A stretch of 64,000 nucleotides of DNA from Protonemura montana. Taxonomy: Eukaryota > Arthropoda > Insecta > Plecoptera > Nemouridae. Below the pieces are notes generated by a model, which was given only the letters and a program-made list of their open reading frames with translations, did not search any database and was not told where the DNA came from. Shown piece after piece: positions 21,719 to 34,689 of the stretch. Both the position numbers and the translations under genes were made by a program. The stretch spans positions 6,572,001 through 6,636,000 of the forward strand of contig OX387612.1 in assembly GCA_947568835.1 (NCBI GenBank), given 5' to 3'. Numbering within the stretch: position 1 is the first letter of the stretch; every line of letters starts with the position of its first letter.

Positions 21719-23554
21719 TCACATTTTATAGACTAGACCAACGATGTGTATTTTCTTGATATTTTTGCATTTTAAACCACACAGAAAGATTGTTATTAAA
21801 TTTGTCTTCAACTATGACCCATCTCGATCCCCAGCAGTTACTGTATTAAGTACGGATTATGAAGCCATTACCTAAAAAACAATTACCATTCTTGCCATAA
21901 ACAACGAAAAATTTTGCAAGCTTGACATAATCGTATGAGATTATACGCATCATTACTGGAGTTAAGAAGCTCCAGTTTTCTCAATTATGCGATGCACCAT
22001 TAAATTTCCCATCTATTTTTTTTTGTTCGTTCAAAGATTAAAATGTTTTGGCAATATCCTGGGTGGTCTCAGGATCAAAATTGCATCCATGGGCAGTTAT
22101 TATGACCGTGTATTAAAAAGGCATCGAGGGAAGAAAAGTAGATAATTGTGTTATCGTATTTCGATTAAAGGGTGCTGCTGCAAAAGCAATTTTATTTCTT
22201 GGATGGGTTAAGTTTTTGAGTTAAGAGTTTGGAAAAAGAAACTATGAAAATAAAGTAACGAGGACTGTATAGTTTGAGTTTATCACTGAAATTTGGAGCA
22301 CATTTATTCGTTTTCTCTTAAACAAAAAGCACAAAAATCACATTTTATTTTAAATTTATTTTTACATTTATAAAAATATATTAATAAATATTATAAAATA
22401 TATTATAATATATAATATAAATGTATATATAATAAATATATTTTTATTATATTTTTACATTCACATTGTACAATTATTTGGTTCTTTTTAGCCCAAAATC
22501 TGCGTAAAATTATGACATTATCTTGAACAGTTTTTAAATTCTAGGGTAAAAAATACCATATCCAAAAATGCAAACTTTTTGCTATCATGTTAGTTAAATA
22601 TCTCATTAGGGGTCAGTTTTACTGTCTCCAGAATAGAAGATAACTGGAAGTTGAGATACAATATAAAAATGTCTGTGATCTTGGAGGTGAGTTTTTAAAT
22701 CTAAGTCATCTTTTTAACTTGGCTTTGTAAAACTTTGCTATTTGTAAAATTTTTAATATTTGTTATAATATTTACTAATAATAATAAGAATTAAAAAATC
22801 AATCAAGAACAATAATCAAAAAAAAAAAAAAAAAATACAAAATTAATTTATTATTATTATAAATTTTATTGATACATAAATAAAGAAATAATTTAAAAAA
22901 TAAATAAATAATTAATATTTTTATAATCATTGAAAAATAATTTTTGTAATATTTGGAAAACTTGGCTTTGTACAAATTTCCAATTTAGCTCACTCTGGTT
23001 CCCTCTTTCTCTTAAAAGAAAAGGCCAAAATTATTAACAAAAACTAATCAAACTAGCCAATTACGATTTTTTTTTTTTTTTTAAATAAATATGACTGAAA
23101 ACTTTAGAGCCATTCAGTGCTACAATGTTATTCACATGAATAACATCGATTATATTTTCCGTTTTTTAAGCAGATTTCACAGGGGAAACAGATTGCAAGA
23201 AAACAACTAACATAATTGTTAAAAAGCGCATAAATATGAACATATTTTCGCTTCAAAGTGAGGAAGGGAAAACGACATCTCTCAGCTGGGGTTGGTGCAA
23301 GATTTTCACTGGGTACGTCTCAGCACTTTCCACCTAATGTTTCACGTATCTAACATCAGCATCAACTATTTATCCAAGTAAAGTCAGTCTCAAAGACTCA
23401 ATGCATCGAATTTAAACAATGTGCATTTTTTAAAGTTACTAGTAACCTCTTAAACATGACAGCTGTCAGAATTGATTGATTGTGCTGCATTGTCAAATGT
23501 TTCTCTTACCGAAGGTAGCCGCAGGATATTTTCGTTTTTCTAAGATCACTGGTT
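21719..23554. other. AT-rich intergenic DNA
   Basis: Includes a nearly pure A/T stretch at 22340-22460, homopolymer runs near 22818 and 23070, and a SINE tail fragment at 22620-22740 (CTGTGATCTTGGAGGTGAGT). No gene. Confidence 0.45.
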
Positions 23555-24010
23555 TACCTGATGGGAAGGGGTGGGGGTAGGTACGTGAGTTGGCAACACA
23601 GCTTAGATGGTCGAGTCGAGATGGGTTGAAATGTTGACACCTGACAAGATGGACATGAATCGAACAAAGACCCTCCTGATGGGAAGGGGTGGTGGTAGGT
23701 ACGTGAGTTGGCAACACAGCTTAGATGGTCGAGTCGAGACGGATTGAAATATTGACACCTGACAAGATGGACATGAATCGAACAAAGACCCTCCTGATGG
23801 GAAGGGGTGGTGGTAGGTACGTGAGTTGGCAACACAGCTTAGATGGTCGAGTCGAGACGGGTTGAAATGTTGACACCTGACAAGATGGACATGAATCGAA
23901 CAAAGACCCTCCTGATGGGAAGGGGTGGTGGTAGGTACGTGAGTTGGCAACACAGTTCAGATGGTCGAGTCGAGACGGGTTGAAAAGTTGACACCTGATT
24001 AGATGAACAG
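23555..24010 (+). repeat. 119-bp tandem array
   Basis: Four copies of a 118-119-bp unit with GATGGGAAGGGGTGGTGGTA, GTGAGTTGGCAACACAGCTT, ATGGTCGAGTCGAGACGGGT and a GACAAGATGGACATGAATCG segment. The minus-strand frames are repeat artefacts. Confidence 0.9.
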
Positions 24011-24224
24011 GAATCAAACAAAACCCCTAATAATTATGATTTTTTTACTAAAGTTTACTTTATCTAATTATAGCACTAGTTCTGAAAGAAAAAAAATTTA
24101 AACTAGGTTTTTAATGATAGGTAAAAAAAAAGAAATCCAGACGTTTTTTTTAAAGATTCCTGTTATAAACATGAAGGTTGAAAGCAGTAAAAAACCGGAA
24201 AATTCAAATAAATCTTTTCTAGGT

Positions 24225-24702
24225 CTAGCTTCAAATTAAAATACTTAAAAACCGTTTTGAATGCTAAGTAAAGGGCTACTAAATATCCCGACGTTTCGTA
24301 ACATATACTAGTTACTTTATCAAGGGTAAGAGCAGTCCTGACAATTTTCCAATAACAAAAGAACCACATAAAATTATAACAATTACCAAGTTCAAGCATC
24401 CTAAATGCATCCAAATAAAATAATCAGGGTCAATAACTTAAAAACTAATGTATTATGTATACATTAACTAATTACTAACTAACTAATTATGTGTATGGAG
24501 AAAAAGCCAATTTTTCGAGGTTATCCTAACGTTATGTGATACAATCAAAATTTCCTTATTCATTACGTTTAGTTCTTAATCTACCTATCCTATATAGGAA
24601 ATTTAGTAGCCCTTTACTGAGCATTAAAAACCCATTTCAAATATTTTTTCTTAAAACTAGTGCTTAAGATAAATCAAATAGACAGGAGTCTAAAAACCAA
24701 CT
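24225..24702. mobile_element. two R2 copies in opposite orientation
   Basis: A plus copy (24225-24345, with CCGACGTTTCGTAACATATA) and an inverted copy (24595-24702, with the reverse of GACTC.TGTCTAC) flank unrelated DNA. Confidence 0.55.
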
Positions 24703-25064
24703 TAAAAACCGATTCGCATGAGTTTTTGGAATACACTATACATTTCATGCGAAAACACTTTCCCTTCAGGCTAAATGCATGTGTCAAAAAGAAGTAATCT
24801 CGTGGTTTCCGTCAGTCGTAGCCACGTGACATGCCTTGGTGTCAAGTGCACGCACTATTACGCAATTCCCCCAACCCCTTCGCTATATACTCACGCACGT
24901 TTACGCACATCCTGCGAGTGTCCCCGACAAGTTTTTCCTGTCGCGTTGAAATGCGTTTTACCGTGCGTAGACAAATACAAAGTACGTGTGCCAGATTTTC
25001 CCAGTGTCTGACTGAGCCTAGAGGCGCTACAGTTGGGGCTACGTAAAAGGGGTGCATCTTTCGA
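24703..25064. other. intergenic, nothing recognised
   Basis: Open frames on both strands around 24775-25057 overlap each other and lack any domain or splice context. I do not call a gene. Confidence 0.35.
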
Positions 25065-25635
25065 TGGTTTTTAGACTCATGTCTACTTTATTTAACCTAA
25101 AAACTAGCTTTGAAAAACACTTTTTAAACTGGATTTTTTAATGTCAGATAAAAATAACTAAATTTCCTGACGTTTCGAAACTTATGCGTGTTTTTGCAGT
25201 AAACCTCGTCTTTCATATTTTTAGACATAGTCTTTTTTTACCCGTACTTAGTTTTATAAAACAACTGTAAATGAACGTCAAACTTTGAATTTAAAATATT
25301 CAATTTAAAATAAAAATACCACTTTCCACACAAGTATTGGCTTCGGCATTAAAAAGGACAAATTTTTTTTTTTGGGCTAAGTATTTTATATCTAAAAATT
25401 ATAAATATGTTAATTCTTTGATTTATTGACTTAGGTTTTTTTAAGATAGTTGCAAGGCAAGTTTGGTTTGGTTTTTTAGTTCTCAGTGAAAAGTCATAGC
25501 TGCTTTCACCCTTGATGAAGTAACGGGCAGAAATTGCGAAACGTCTGAAAAATTAATAGTTTTAATCATGCAAAGATACAGTTTTAGAAAATTAGTTTTC
25601 AAAAGTAGTGCTAAGGTTAGATAAAGTAGGTAAAC
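25065..25635. mobile_element. two further R2 copies
   Basis: A plus copy at 25065-25200 starts with GGTTTTTAGACTCATGTCTA. An inverted copy at 25445-25635 contains CCCTTGATGAAGTAACG. Confidence 0.55.
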
Positions 25636-26755
25636 ACGAGTTAAAAAAACCTATTATAATGTATTCAACTTTTTCTTGTATCATCAATTCATCTTTTTGT
25701 GTTAAGGCTTTTATTTTTAAGCCATGTAAGCTTTTCGTGGAGAAAAAAAATCCAAAAACCACAAATTCACCCTTGTACATAAAAAGAATGAGTGGTGTGA
25801 AAGGTTGGGGGGGGGGGGGGGGGGGGGATTTAAGATGTTTACTTTGATGGAAGATTTAACGACAAATGTTTATTGTTTTCCTCGATTCAGAGATCAATGT
25901 TGGAAAAACGTGTAACGTCTAGATAAAAACTACACTTTTGTATCGACAATATCTAAAGAACAAACATTTTAATACCAAAATAGCATCTCGATTAAAATAA
26001 ATCAAGAGTTTTTACTGATCAATTTTTTATAACATAACTAGATTTAGCTTTAATTGGAATTCCCTATAATCATAATCAATATCTTTTACCCAGTTAAAAA
26101 TAAATTACCAGGTTGAAGAATAATAATATTTTTTTTTTGTCCTAAGGAATATTTTAAGTTTATTAAAACTTTGGTGAGATTTTTTTGGAAGCATCAAATA
26201 AACTCTGCAAACGGGAGAATTATTCTTTTCTTTTCAGCGAATATTTTGTCATATTTAGACATGTCCCCTGGTTTTCATGATTCTATCCCGACATAAAAGT
26301 CTGGACTTCTGACAAGGTGCGTCCACATTTTGTTTCAACACAGAGAAACATTCGTCTAAAGGTAAAAAAAATTACAAAATGGCCGAAAGGCTTTGTTTAA
26401 TCGCTTTCCCATCAACGTCGCTCTAGTTTTGACGTTTAACGTTTCTTTACATGAAAAGGAAACTTATTTTTTTTGTTTTTAAAATTATTTTATTTCAAAG
26501 CGAACAAAGCTGTGTTCAACACGAATAAAAGTGGCATTACAATCATTTTAAAAATAAATTCAAAGTAATATTCTCGTCTTCCTTCTCACATTTACCAATA
26601 ACTTACTGCCAAATTTACACCCTTCCATCACCCATGATAACTGTCAATATAACTATCATTTGAATTACTATCTGCCAATATAGAGTTTATCGATTTGCTA
26701 TTCTGTTACAAACTGCTTTATGACCGTCGCATAAAGTAACATATCTTAAACCGAA
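25636..26755. other. intergenic with an uninterrupted G run
   Basis: A run of about 20 G lies at 25807-25827. The remainder is AT-rich with no gene. Confidence 0.5.
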
Positions 26756-26756
26756 T

Positions 26757-27140
26757 GGTTTGCCATTTTGGAAACACCGGTTCTCGAGAGATCACCGAAG
26801 TTAAGCAACACTGCGCTGAGTTGGGTATTGGATGGGTGACCATCAATTCTGTTCGGGAGAAAGGTTTTATAAATTAAATAGCATTAACCTTTTGACGGTA
26901 TGGATTTGTAGAGAAATCCTGCTGTTCGCGTTTTATCGTACTTCGGAAGGGACTTTAAGCCGGTGACCCCAATTGGTGCTCTTCTACGGGAGTAGGCTAC
27001 GTGCCGGTACCGGGTTAACCCTCCTTTCTTCTAGTCTAGATTAGATATATCATCAATCTCAACATCACAAACGTATACTTAGTTCAGTGCCGCATGGCCC
27101 ATTTTCGAAAGAGATGCGTCGTTAAACACCAAAAATCAAT
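26757..27140 (+). mobile_element. 5S-derived SINE, copy C (nearly full length)
   Basis: Head TTTGGAAACACCGGTTCTCG, then AGATCACCGAAGTTAAGCAA and GTATTGGATGGGTGACCATC, covers the 5S internal promoter. The body follows (GTTCGGGAGAAAGG, GTACTTCGGAAGGGAC, AAGCCGGTGACCCC, GGCTACGTGCCGGTACCGGG) and the tail ends at ATGCGTCGTTAAACACCA. The GTGCCGG.ACCGGG segment is the target that the 15.3-kb transposon hit in copy B. Confidence 0.85.
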
Positions 27141-28204
27141 TAATTGCGATATTGACTACTGACTTCCCGTCAATAACGTAACAGTTATTTCCATAAAAAC
27201 CCAACTGATAAAATAATTATTATCTCTTTATCTCGTCATTACACATTCTCAACGCCTCGTTCCCAATTTGCTTTTCAAAGTTCGGAGCAAAGCCATGTGA
27301 ACAAGTTCCTAGAAGCATCCATATGAATTAATTCCGTGCGTTCACAGCGAACAGATGATGATTCCTGACCATTGTTCCTAACGGTAATCTCCCTAAAGAA
27401 TGGATTAAAGACTCGGTGAAAGGACGACGCCGATGGGGTTACGGTGTTCCGGTAGTAAAGGGTTTATCCTGTTGGGTGGGTGGCACTCTAGGTTGGGGAC
27501 AAGGGGTGCTCGTGTAGATATCGTATGAATAACACCCCTACTCCAGTAATTGCATTATGACTCTTCAGGGTGTGGAGCTTCGGATTACTTGCTGGCATTA
27601 TTCGAACTCTTCTCTAGCTTTTGTGAGCACTAGAGCTCTGAACATTTAACGCGTTGTTAAGTTTCTTTGTGTCCGTTCTGATGAAGTCTGTTTGATAGTG
27701 GAATGGGTGTTCTCTTTTGGTTTTCAAAGCGGTTTATGTCAAAGAAATGTTAAGAAATGAGACTTTTTTGAAAATAATGGATGATTATTGGCGAGCTTTT
27801 TTTTTATAAAATATAAATTTATTTATCTAAGAATTAAGTTGAACAGTGAATTACATTGGATTAAGGCAACAGATTTTCGCTTAAGAGCTTTATAGCTCAT
27901 TTAGCGGTGAACTTAACATTCATACAACCGTAAAAAAACACTATGCCAAGTGTTGTCTAAAATTACTTGGTCTAAGGTAAATTTTTGTCTAAAAATACTA
28001 CCTGAACATAACATAAAGTAAAAATTGAGTAAAATTCAATTTGATCGACCTAATTTTGATTCGCCTATTTTTTTAAAATATCCAAAATAGGTTAGCAAAA
28101 AAATCAACGATTTTCCCGCCCTCTTTAAGTCACCAACGTATTTTACTGGCTTGTTGTAAGACACTACATGTAAACTTACATGTAATTTTCACAATTATAT
28201 TACA
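27141..28204. other. intergenic, possibly single-copy
   Basis: Base composition is more balanced at 27240-27700 than in neighbouring DNA, and no repeat family was recognised there. No exon could be supported. Confidence 0.4.
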
Positions 28205-28390
28205 TCATTTAAGAAAAACTATTTGAACTGGGTTTTGAATGCTAAGTAAAGGGCTACTAAATTTCCCGACGTTTCGCAACATATACTAGTTACTTCTTCA
28301 GAGGTTTGAGCAGTCCTAGTTCAAATAGTTTTTCTTAAAACTTGTGCTAAGGATCAATCAAGTAGACATGAGTCTAAAAACCATCATTTT
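28205..28390. mobile_element. R2 hairpin copy
   Basis: Starts AAGAAAAACTATTTGAACTG and later reads AGTTCAAATAGTTTTTCTT, so the left end is repeated in reverse beside the right end. The right end reads to ATGAGTCTAAAAACCATCAT. It shows that the two R2 end types are inverted relative to each other. Confidence 0.6.
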
Positions 28391-29340
28391 ACATCAAGTT
28401 TACAGCTTGATTTTAGATGAGGTTACAGTTTACATCAAGCTAGGATTACATCAAGCAATACCCCTTCACAATGCATCTTCATTATACAGAGAAAGAAAAC
28501 TGTAGACCACGAGTCCCACTCCTGGAAAATGAAAAATGAAAGCTGATGACCAGTTTCTCAACCATCCTATACATTCATATTCAATATGCCGACTCTCGTT
28601 AGAAGCCTACACGTGACTACCACAAATGCAAGTACAATTTTCCTTCTGATCTTTATCTACACCCAGTATTACGCCGTTATTATTCACAGAGATAACATTT
28701 TCTTGTGTTCAAACCAACGTAAATTCCTCTCATGTGAATATCACACAAAGATATCCGTCTATACATATAAATTTATACATTTTCGTTTGTCGCAATTTAT
28801 ATATTTGCATTGCTCTAGAGCGTAACACACTTGCTTGTAATTCAAGCGTGAGCTGACACAGAATATTGTTAGCCAGCGTGTAACGTAGGACGAGCGTCAA
28901 TATAAAGTGTCTAATGGCCAAGGCAAACCTTCATTTAAATATACTCAGCGATGTTGGATGGGGAAACTTGGCTTGATTTCGTGATTGTATGTGTGAGTGT
29001 AAGTAACTTTTCGTAAAGCTGCCAGAGATCCCTTCATCAGCAAATATTATTTCACATTTGTTTGCATTTGAATAAGAGTTTCTACGGGGTGGTTTTTGGT
29101 CGGGCGTTGGTCAGTGGATCGATTATTTTATGAACTGTGGGTTCAAAAACAGTGCGACGGATATTTTTAAGTGTACCCAACATTGACAACAATAAGCACA
29201 AGAACATACCTAGCGAAAAGTAATCATACAACTTAGGAATCATATGAGACTGCGCCCAATTGACACAAGGCGCATAGTACACAATCACAACAATTTTGAA
29301 ATAATGGAACTTCCTTTAACTGAGTAGTTATTATTGTTGC
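28391..29340. other. intergenic, nothing recognised
   Basis: Short open frames at 28586-28825 and 29082-29288 have no domain or splice context. Confidence 0.4.
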
Positions 29341-29950
29341 ATCGTCAAAATTCTCAAAACAAAAAAGTGCACCAGGAGAGACCTTCCCTGCCAGTCGAAC
29401 ACGTGAAAGTTGCACTGGGGAAAAGTCACATGCCCAGTCGAACACGTGAAAGTTGCACTGGGGCAGAGTCACATGTCCAGTCGAACACGTGAAAGTTGCA
29501 CTGGGACAGAGTCACATGCCCAGTCAAACACCTGAAAGTTGTACTGGGGCAGAGTCACATGCCCAGTCGAACACGTGAAAGTTGCACTGGGACAGAGTCA
29601 CATGCCCAGTCGAACACGTGAAAGTTGCACTGGGACAGAGTCACATGCCCAGTCGAACATGTGAAAGTTGCACTGGGACAGAGTCACATGCCCAGTTGAA
29701 CACGTGAAAGTTGCACTGGGACAGAGTCACATGCCCTGGGACAGAGTCACATGCCCTGGGACAGAGTTAAGCCGGTGGAACACGTGAAAGTTACACTTGG
29801 GCAGAGTTACATGCCCAGAAGAACACGTGAAAGTTGCACTGGGGCAGCGTCATATGCCCAGTCTAACACGTAAAAGTTTCACTGGGGCAAAGTCACATGC
29901 CCAGTCGAACAAGTGAAAGTTTCACTGGGGCAAAGTCACATGCCCAGTCG
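29341..29950 (+). repeat. 43-bp E-box satellite, array 3
   Basis: About 13 units after a short shared flank (CGTCAAAATTCTCA, AAAAGTGCACCAGGAG). Two truncated units near 29730-29770 (ATGCCCTGGGACAGAGTCAC repeated) mark an internal deletion or slippage. The right half is more diverged. Confidence 0.93.
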
Positions 29951-30217
29951 AACACACCTTAAAACTTCTTAAATAAAGTTTCCCTCAAAACAATTCCAAG
30001 GTGGTTTAGTCCAAGGTGGTGAAAAACTAAAAGCTCACATATTCCATTACGATTCAAAGCGACTGTAACAGCTTTTCTTGAAAAACAAATCTTGCTCAGC
30101 ACCTTAATTGTTTGCCAATTGAGAATTCTGGATTGAAAGAATCCGACTAACAGTTCCCAATACAATATAGTTCAGCTTTGATATTTATTACACAGCAACA
30201 AAAATAATACCAAATTG
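29951..30217. other. spacer, nothing recognised
   Basis: No gene or repeat supported. Confidence 0.4.
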
Positions 30218-30640
30218 TTTGTCGTTTTGGAAACACCGGTTCTCGTGAGATCACCGAAGTCAAGCAAAACTGCGCTGGTTCAGGCATTTCATGGGAGACC
30301 ATCACACTCTTGGCTAGTTCTGCTTCTGCTTGAAAGTATGAAAGTAGACTCAAAAACTTTACTCGTCTTGGTTATCAACCTCTCGACAGTATGAATTTGT
30401 AGAGGAATCCTGCTTTTCTAGTTGTACCGTCCTTCAGAAGGGACTTTAAGCCGGTGGTCCCCTTGGTGCTCTTCGACAGGAGTAGGCTACATGCCGGCAC
30501 CGGGTTTCCCCTTCTTCCTTCTACTGAGGTATGGTTTTTCATCATCATCATCATCATCTACTCATTCACCGACGGCATTAGACTAGTGCCTCAGGGTCCG
30601 TTGTCAATAAAGTGCGTCGTAAACAAAAATAATTAACCAA
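30218..30640 (+). mobile_element. 5S-derived SINE, copy D (full length)
   Basis: Runs from TTTGGAAACACCGGTTCTCG through GTACCGTCCTTCAGAAGGGA and GGCTACATGCCGGCACCGGG to a CATCATCATC microsatellite and a GTGCGTCGTAAAC tail followed by an AT-rich end. It serves as reference for the family here. Confidence 0.87.
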
Positions 30641-31124
30641 TTATTTAACAAAAATAGTGTTATTGACATCAAAAAATGACAGTAAAACCAAATGTGTTGC
30701 TGCTCATAAAAAAATTCTGAGCTATTTATGTAAAAAAGATCAAGACTTATTTAAAGTCGTTTATATGTGATTTTATTCCCGTTAGGGGCATTGTATGTAC
30801 GAAGTACACTGCCCGCATGGCCTGAAATCACAAAGAAACAACAGATATCAGCAAAATAAACAGTTTTAAGTCGTTTGTCTGACCAATTTTCATCCTGAAA
30901 AATTGAAAACAAACCTTTTATTGAAAAATCTTTCTGATTTTCATTGCATAACATTTTTTCCATATCAACCACGATTTAAACTAAACCCAAACGCATTGGG
31001 GTTACCCTCGGTAAGAGAATCATTCTAAAATACACAATTTTATTTTCGTTGCCAACTTTAAAATCAAAAAAACTTTCAAGCAATGGTATGATTGCTTGGT
31101 CTGATTGAAATGGTAGGATGAACT
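30641..31124. other. intergenic, nothing recognised
   Basis: No gene supported. Confidence 0.4.
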
Positions 31125-31127
31125 TTC

Positions 31128-31428
31128 AAGAAATGGAATCTTCGATGGTAGATTCAATGTTTGGTAGCCATGGAGATGCTGAGATCGCCTGACAGAGCTT
31201 CTCATTTCTGTTATTTTATGTTACCACGGGTATATCATGGCCTAGCATAGGAGGTTCAATGGTAGATTCAACGTTTTGGTACCCATGGAGATGCTGAGAT
31301 CGCCTGACAGAGCTTCTCAATTCTGCTATCTTATGTTACCACGGGTATATCATGGCCTAGCATAGGAGGTTCAATGGTAGATTCAACGTTTTGGTACCCA
31401 TGGAGATGCTGAGATCGCCTGACAGCTT
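31128..31428 (-). repeat. 114-bp tandem array, locus 2
   Basis: Three inverted units of the family seen at 10.2 and 34.9 kb, each with TACCACGGGTATATCATGGC. Confidence 0.88.
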
Positions 31429-31915
31429 TTTAAATGTACCATCTTATACTAACGTGGCTTTATAGCAACTAATATCAAATATCCAGACCACGCAGCCACG
31501 CGCGAATTTCCAAAACTGTTCGACGGCGAGTACGTGACGAGTTTTTAAACTTTGTTGAGTACTCAGATTATACTGATTTTTACAATCAAGCTGTTGAAGC
31601 TTACCAGAAAAGCCAAACCCAAAGCGAAAATAGCGGAAAAAAAATGCCTTTAATATCCATACCGCCGCCAAATAGAACAATTCATAACACATTTTACACC
31701 ATACGACACCATACGATACCGTTTTACTACATGACACATGATACATTATTCATTTTTTTTTTTTTTTTAATATTTTTATATCTTATAATATAGTATAGTC
31801 TGTACATTCCTCTGTATTACAACAGAGTAGGAATTCCTAGACTTAAATAATAAATAAATAAATAAATAAAATAAATAAATAAATAAATAATATTAGGAAC
31901 ACGAATAAATTCTCA
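31429..31915. repeat. simple-sequence region
   Basis: A T-run near 31755 and an imperfect (TAAA)n microsatellite at about 31845-31890. An open frame at 31444-31746 has no recognisable domain. Confidence 0.6.
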
Positions 31916-31917
31916 AA

Positions 31918-32110
31918 AATTGATGCCCAAACGGAGAATCACACGCTGAACTCCACCTATCACGGATTTTGCACTAACCAATTGAGCTACTTGGAAACAT
32001 AACTTTTAAAAGGATTTTAGTGTATTTGATGTGAATGACGGATCTTCAAGGGTGTCCAAGGGAATCGGGGTTCGATTATCCCGTTTGGGCATCAATTTTT
32101 GAGAGCTTTT
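31918..32110. mobile_element. R3 tRNA-like repeat fragments, facing each other
   Basis: An inverted copy (TTGATGCCCAAACGGAGAAT ... CCAATTGAGCTACTTGG) is followed by a plus-strand 3' fragment (CCCGTTTGGGCATCAATTTT). Confidence 0.55.
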
Positions 32111-32570
32111 TGAATGTAAGATTAATCCGCATCTAAAACAAGAAAAAAGTAGAAAATATAGCTCGATTAAGTAGCAACGTTTTGTGTTTTCAAAAGTTTT
32201 CGTACCCTTACCGTGATCTTGTGGTATAGGAGACAAAGAATAAAGAATTCTGTGACCACCCCGTCGTTCACTCCGCCCAATCTATAAAACAAACGAATAA
32301 CCAGACAAAAGTAATATTTCATACGAAAATGCAAGAAATTGGCTTTTTATTTTTATGAAAATTGAGTAACATAATTAAATGTATGTCCCTTGCGAAATGA
32401 CTTGGATGATTTGCAGGAAAAGAATGAGCAAATTCTGTTTTTGATAAAAGCTTTTTTAACTTGGTTTTGTATGCTATGTGAAGAACAACTAAATTTCTCA
32501 GTACCTGTTGCTTAATCAGGGGTGAACAAGGGAATATGTTTTTGTGGCAGGTGAAAAGGAGGCTAGGCTG
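32111..32570. other. intergenic with an R2 fragment
   Basis: R2-like sequence (TTGGTTTTGTATGCTATGTG ... TTGCTTAATCAGGGGTG) lies at about 32450-32530. No gene. Confidence 0.45.
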
Positions 32571-32579
32571 GAAACGATT

Positions 32580-32710
32580 GCAGCCGAACTGGTATTCGAA
32601 CCCGGGACCTCCCAATTGCCGATCGGGTGCACTACCACCTGAGCTATCCTAGCACCCGACCGGTATTTGGGAGGTCCCTGGTTCGTATCTTGGTTCGGTC
32701 GCACATTTCT
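32580..32710 (-). mobile_element. tRNA-like SINE heads, head to head
   Basis: Minus strand: TAGCTCAGGTGGTAGTGCAC (A-box half), then GGGAGGTCCCGGGTTCGAAT (B-box half), about 73 nt in all and tRNA-sized. The acceptor ends do not pair, so I do not call a functional tRNA. From about 32660 a plus-strand copy of the 3' half follows (GGAGGTCCCTGGTTCGTATC). Confidence 0.6.
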
Positions 32711-34095
32711 CCAGTTTGGCTTTCTTTCCATCCTTCGCTTGCTGGTTTCAACTTCCTAGTGGAGACAACAGAAAAACCAAAAATCCTGTATATTTATCAA
32801 AGGTGAGATAAAGTATAGGTGAGTCCATGTTAACCATGATAATTCCTATTTTATTTCACAATGAAAATAGATGAGTAATATAGAAGAGTTTGCAAAGTTA
32901 AGGTGCACCTGTCGTATTCAGTTAGTCTACCTATAATTGTGTCAGCATTTTCATCGAATTCAAGGATCTATGAGTTTTCTCACCATCGTTATTTTTCATT
33001 TTTCTAAACAGTAACGATTTAAAACAAAGAGAGTCTTGAAATCCATTCGTTTTTTCCATTATAAGGTTTATTTTTAAATTATGTTCAAATCTTGACCACT
33101 TTTTTGGTAGCTTGCAATATGTTTGCGTATCAATTTTGACAATTTTCTTTCGAATCTTGTACTGTATAAATATAAAAATTATAAAAATTATAAAAAAAAT
33201 AATCACGCTCAACTACAACGCAATTCAAATTGCCTTCGCGAAGCTCTAATTAAAAAAAAAACACTCGCAAGTTGTTGTTCGTTGTGGTCGGACGTATTTT
33301 CACCTCGGCTCCCGAAACTGCTATCGTTACACGCGTTTGCTTTGACATTCTCACAGATGTTTAAGTCTCATCCGAATACGGGTAAGATTATCTTCATTTT
33401 CTACAAAGTAGATTTCTTTTCGGTTTCTTATTTCTCTCATTCTCTTAGTTTTAAACTTTAATCAATGTTAAACCACGGAGTTCTAGGCCCAGACATAGCT
33501 TTATTTCATCGAATTGGGAGGCTAATCTTGGATCGTGATCGCCGACCCGGTGGGGTCAGGTATCGCGAAGGTAATTAGTAGGTTCGCTCTCGTTATTGCA
33601 CTGCATTCCTGTGCTAGATAAAACCTTAGTTTACCTTGCATGCAGTCAACTTGCCGAAATGTACGTTTGCAGACTAGAATTGTGCGATTTTGTGATCTTC
33701 AATGGAACAGAAATATGAATTCAGATAGCAAGAAAAGATGGAGAGTTTTGCAATGCAAGGGGTGAGAAACTAACACAATCTGTATCGTAAATGGACGAAG
33801 TCACCACACACATTCAATTGACTTACAGAGGCGGGAGCTTTCAGAGCCTTCAGAGTCTTTAGAGCCTTTAGAGACTTTAGAGCCTTCAGAGGCAGGAAGT
33901 TTAGTACGATTCTTACCACAGTGATGCTAATGTTCAAAGTCAGGAGAAACAGAACTACCAACAGATCAACATGGAACCGTAAAGCCTGGTTGAAGATACG
34001 TTGCAGCTCTTTGCAGATCCTAGAATCAGAGTTGATATTTGTGCATTTTTTTGTAATAATCTATTTTTACTTCGAACTCAACCATAATACACTTG
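32711..34095. other. intergenic; short 9-bp repeat
   Basis: At 33838-33898 an irregular 9-bp repeat (AGAGCCTTC / AGAGCCTTT). Around 33280-33390 a GC-richer patch ends in a possible splice donor (ACGGGTAAGATT), but no exon could be supported. Confidence 0.4.
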
Positions 34096-34097
34096 AC

Positions 34098-34415
34098 CAG
34101 TTCTGTTCGGGAGAGAGGTTGGAGGTATAAAAGTTAGTACAGCAACTTCACTCGCCTTGCTTATCAACCTCTCGACAGCATGGATTTGTAGAGGAATCCT
34201 GTCGTTCGCATTGTACCGTCCTTCAAAAGGGTAGTTTATCCGGTGGTTCCTTTGGTTCTCTTCGCCAAGAGTAGGCTACGAGCCGGCATTGGGTCTCACT
34301 TCTAGGCTAGGCTCATTATCATTCTCATCATCATCCACTCATTTGTGCAGATGCCTTTAGACAAGTGCAACATGGCCTGATGTCAAATTAGTGCGTCGTT
34401 AAACCCAACTAATCT
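34098..34415 (+). mobile_element. 5S-derived SINE, copy E, headless
   Basis: Starts at ACCAGTTCTGTTCGGGAGAG, so it lacks the 5S head, and runs through the body to GTGCGTCGTTAAACCCAAC. 5' truncation is typical of retroposed copies. Confidence 0.8.
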
Positions 34416-34689
34416 TTGTGTAATAGTTTTCGAGTATTTATGTCCCGTGTTGCTATATTTAGCATGAACTATTTGTGATTACTGCTCTGTTTTGCTCTCT
34501 CGTAGAACTTCAAAAACACAAATATTGAACTGCTTGAAAACAAGTAACGTATAGTTACTGTTGACACATAACATTTGGCCAACACAAAGTAAGCAAAACT
34601 AAGCGACTAATAAAAATCTTAGGCAAGTTTGGCACGTGTGGTTTGGATTTGGAATTCACTTGGTTAACTTTCAGGAGACTACCCTATTC

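Noticed and set aside
24775..25057. Overlapping open frames on both strands in a GC-richer patch
   Set aside because: Mutually overlapping with no domain. GC-richness alone lengthens frames.
25807..25827. Run of about 20 G as a possible G-quadruplex regulator
   Set aside because: A homopolymer without gene context. Its length is also error-prone in assemblies.
26757..26870. Functional 5S rRNA gene
   Set aside because: Only the internal promoter part matches 5S. The 5' and 3' stems of 5S are absent and an unrelated body follows.
32580..32660. Functional tRNA gene on the minus strand
   Set aside because: A and B boxes are good, but no acceptor stem can be drawn and the surrounding sequence is repeat.
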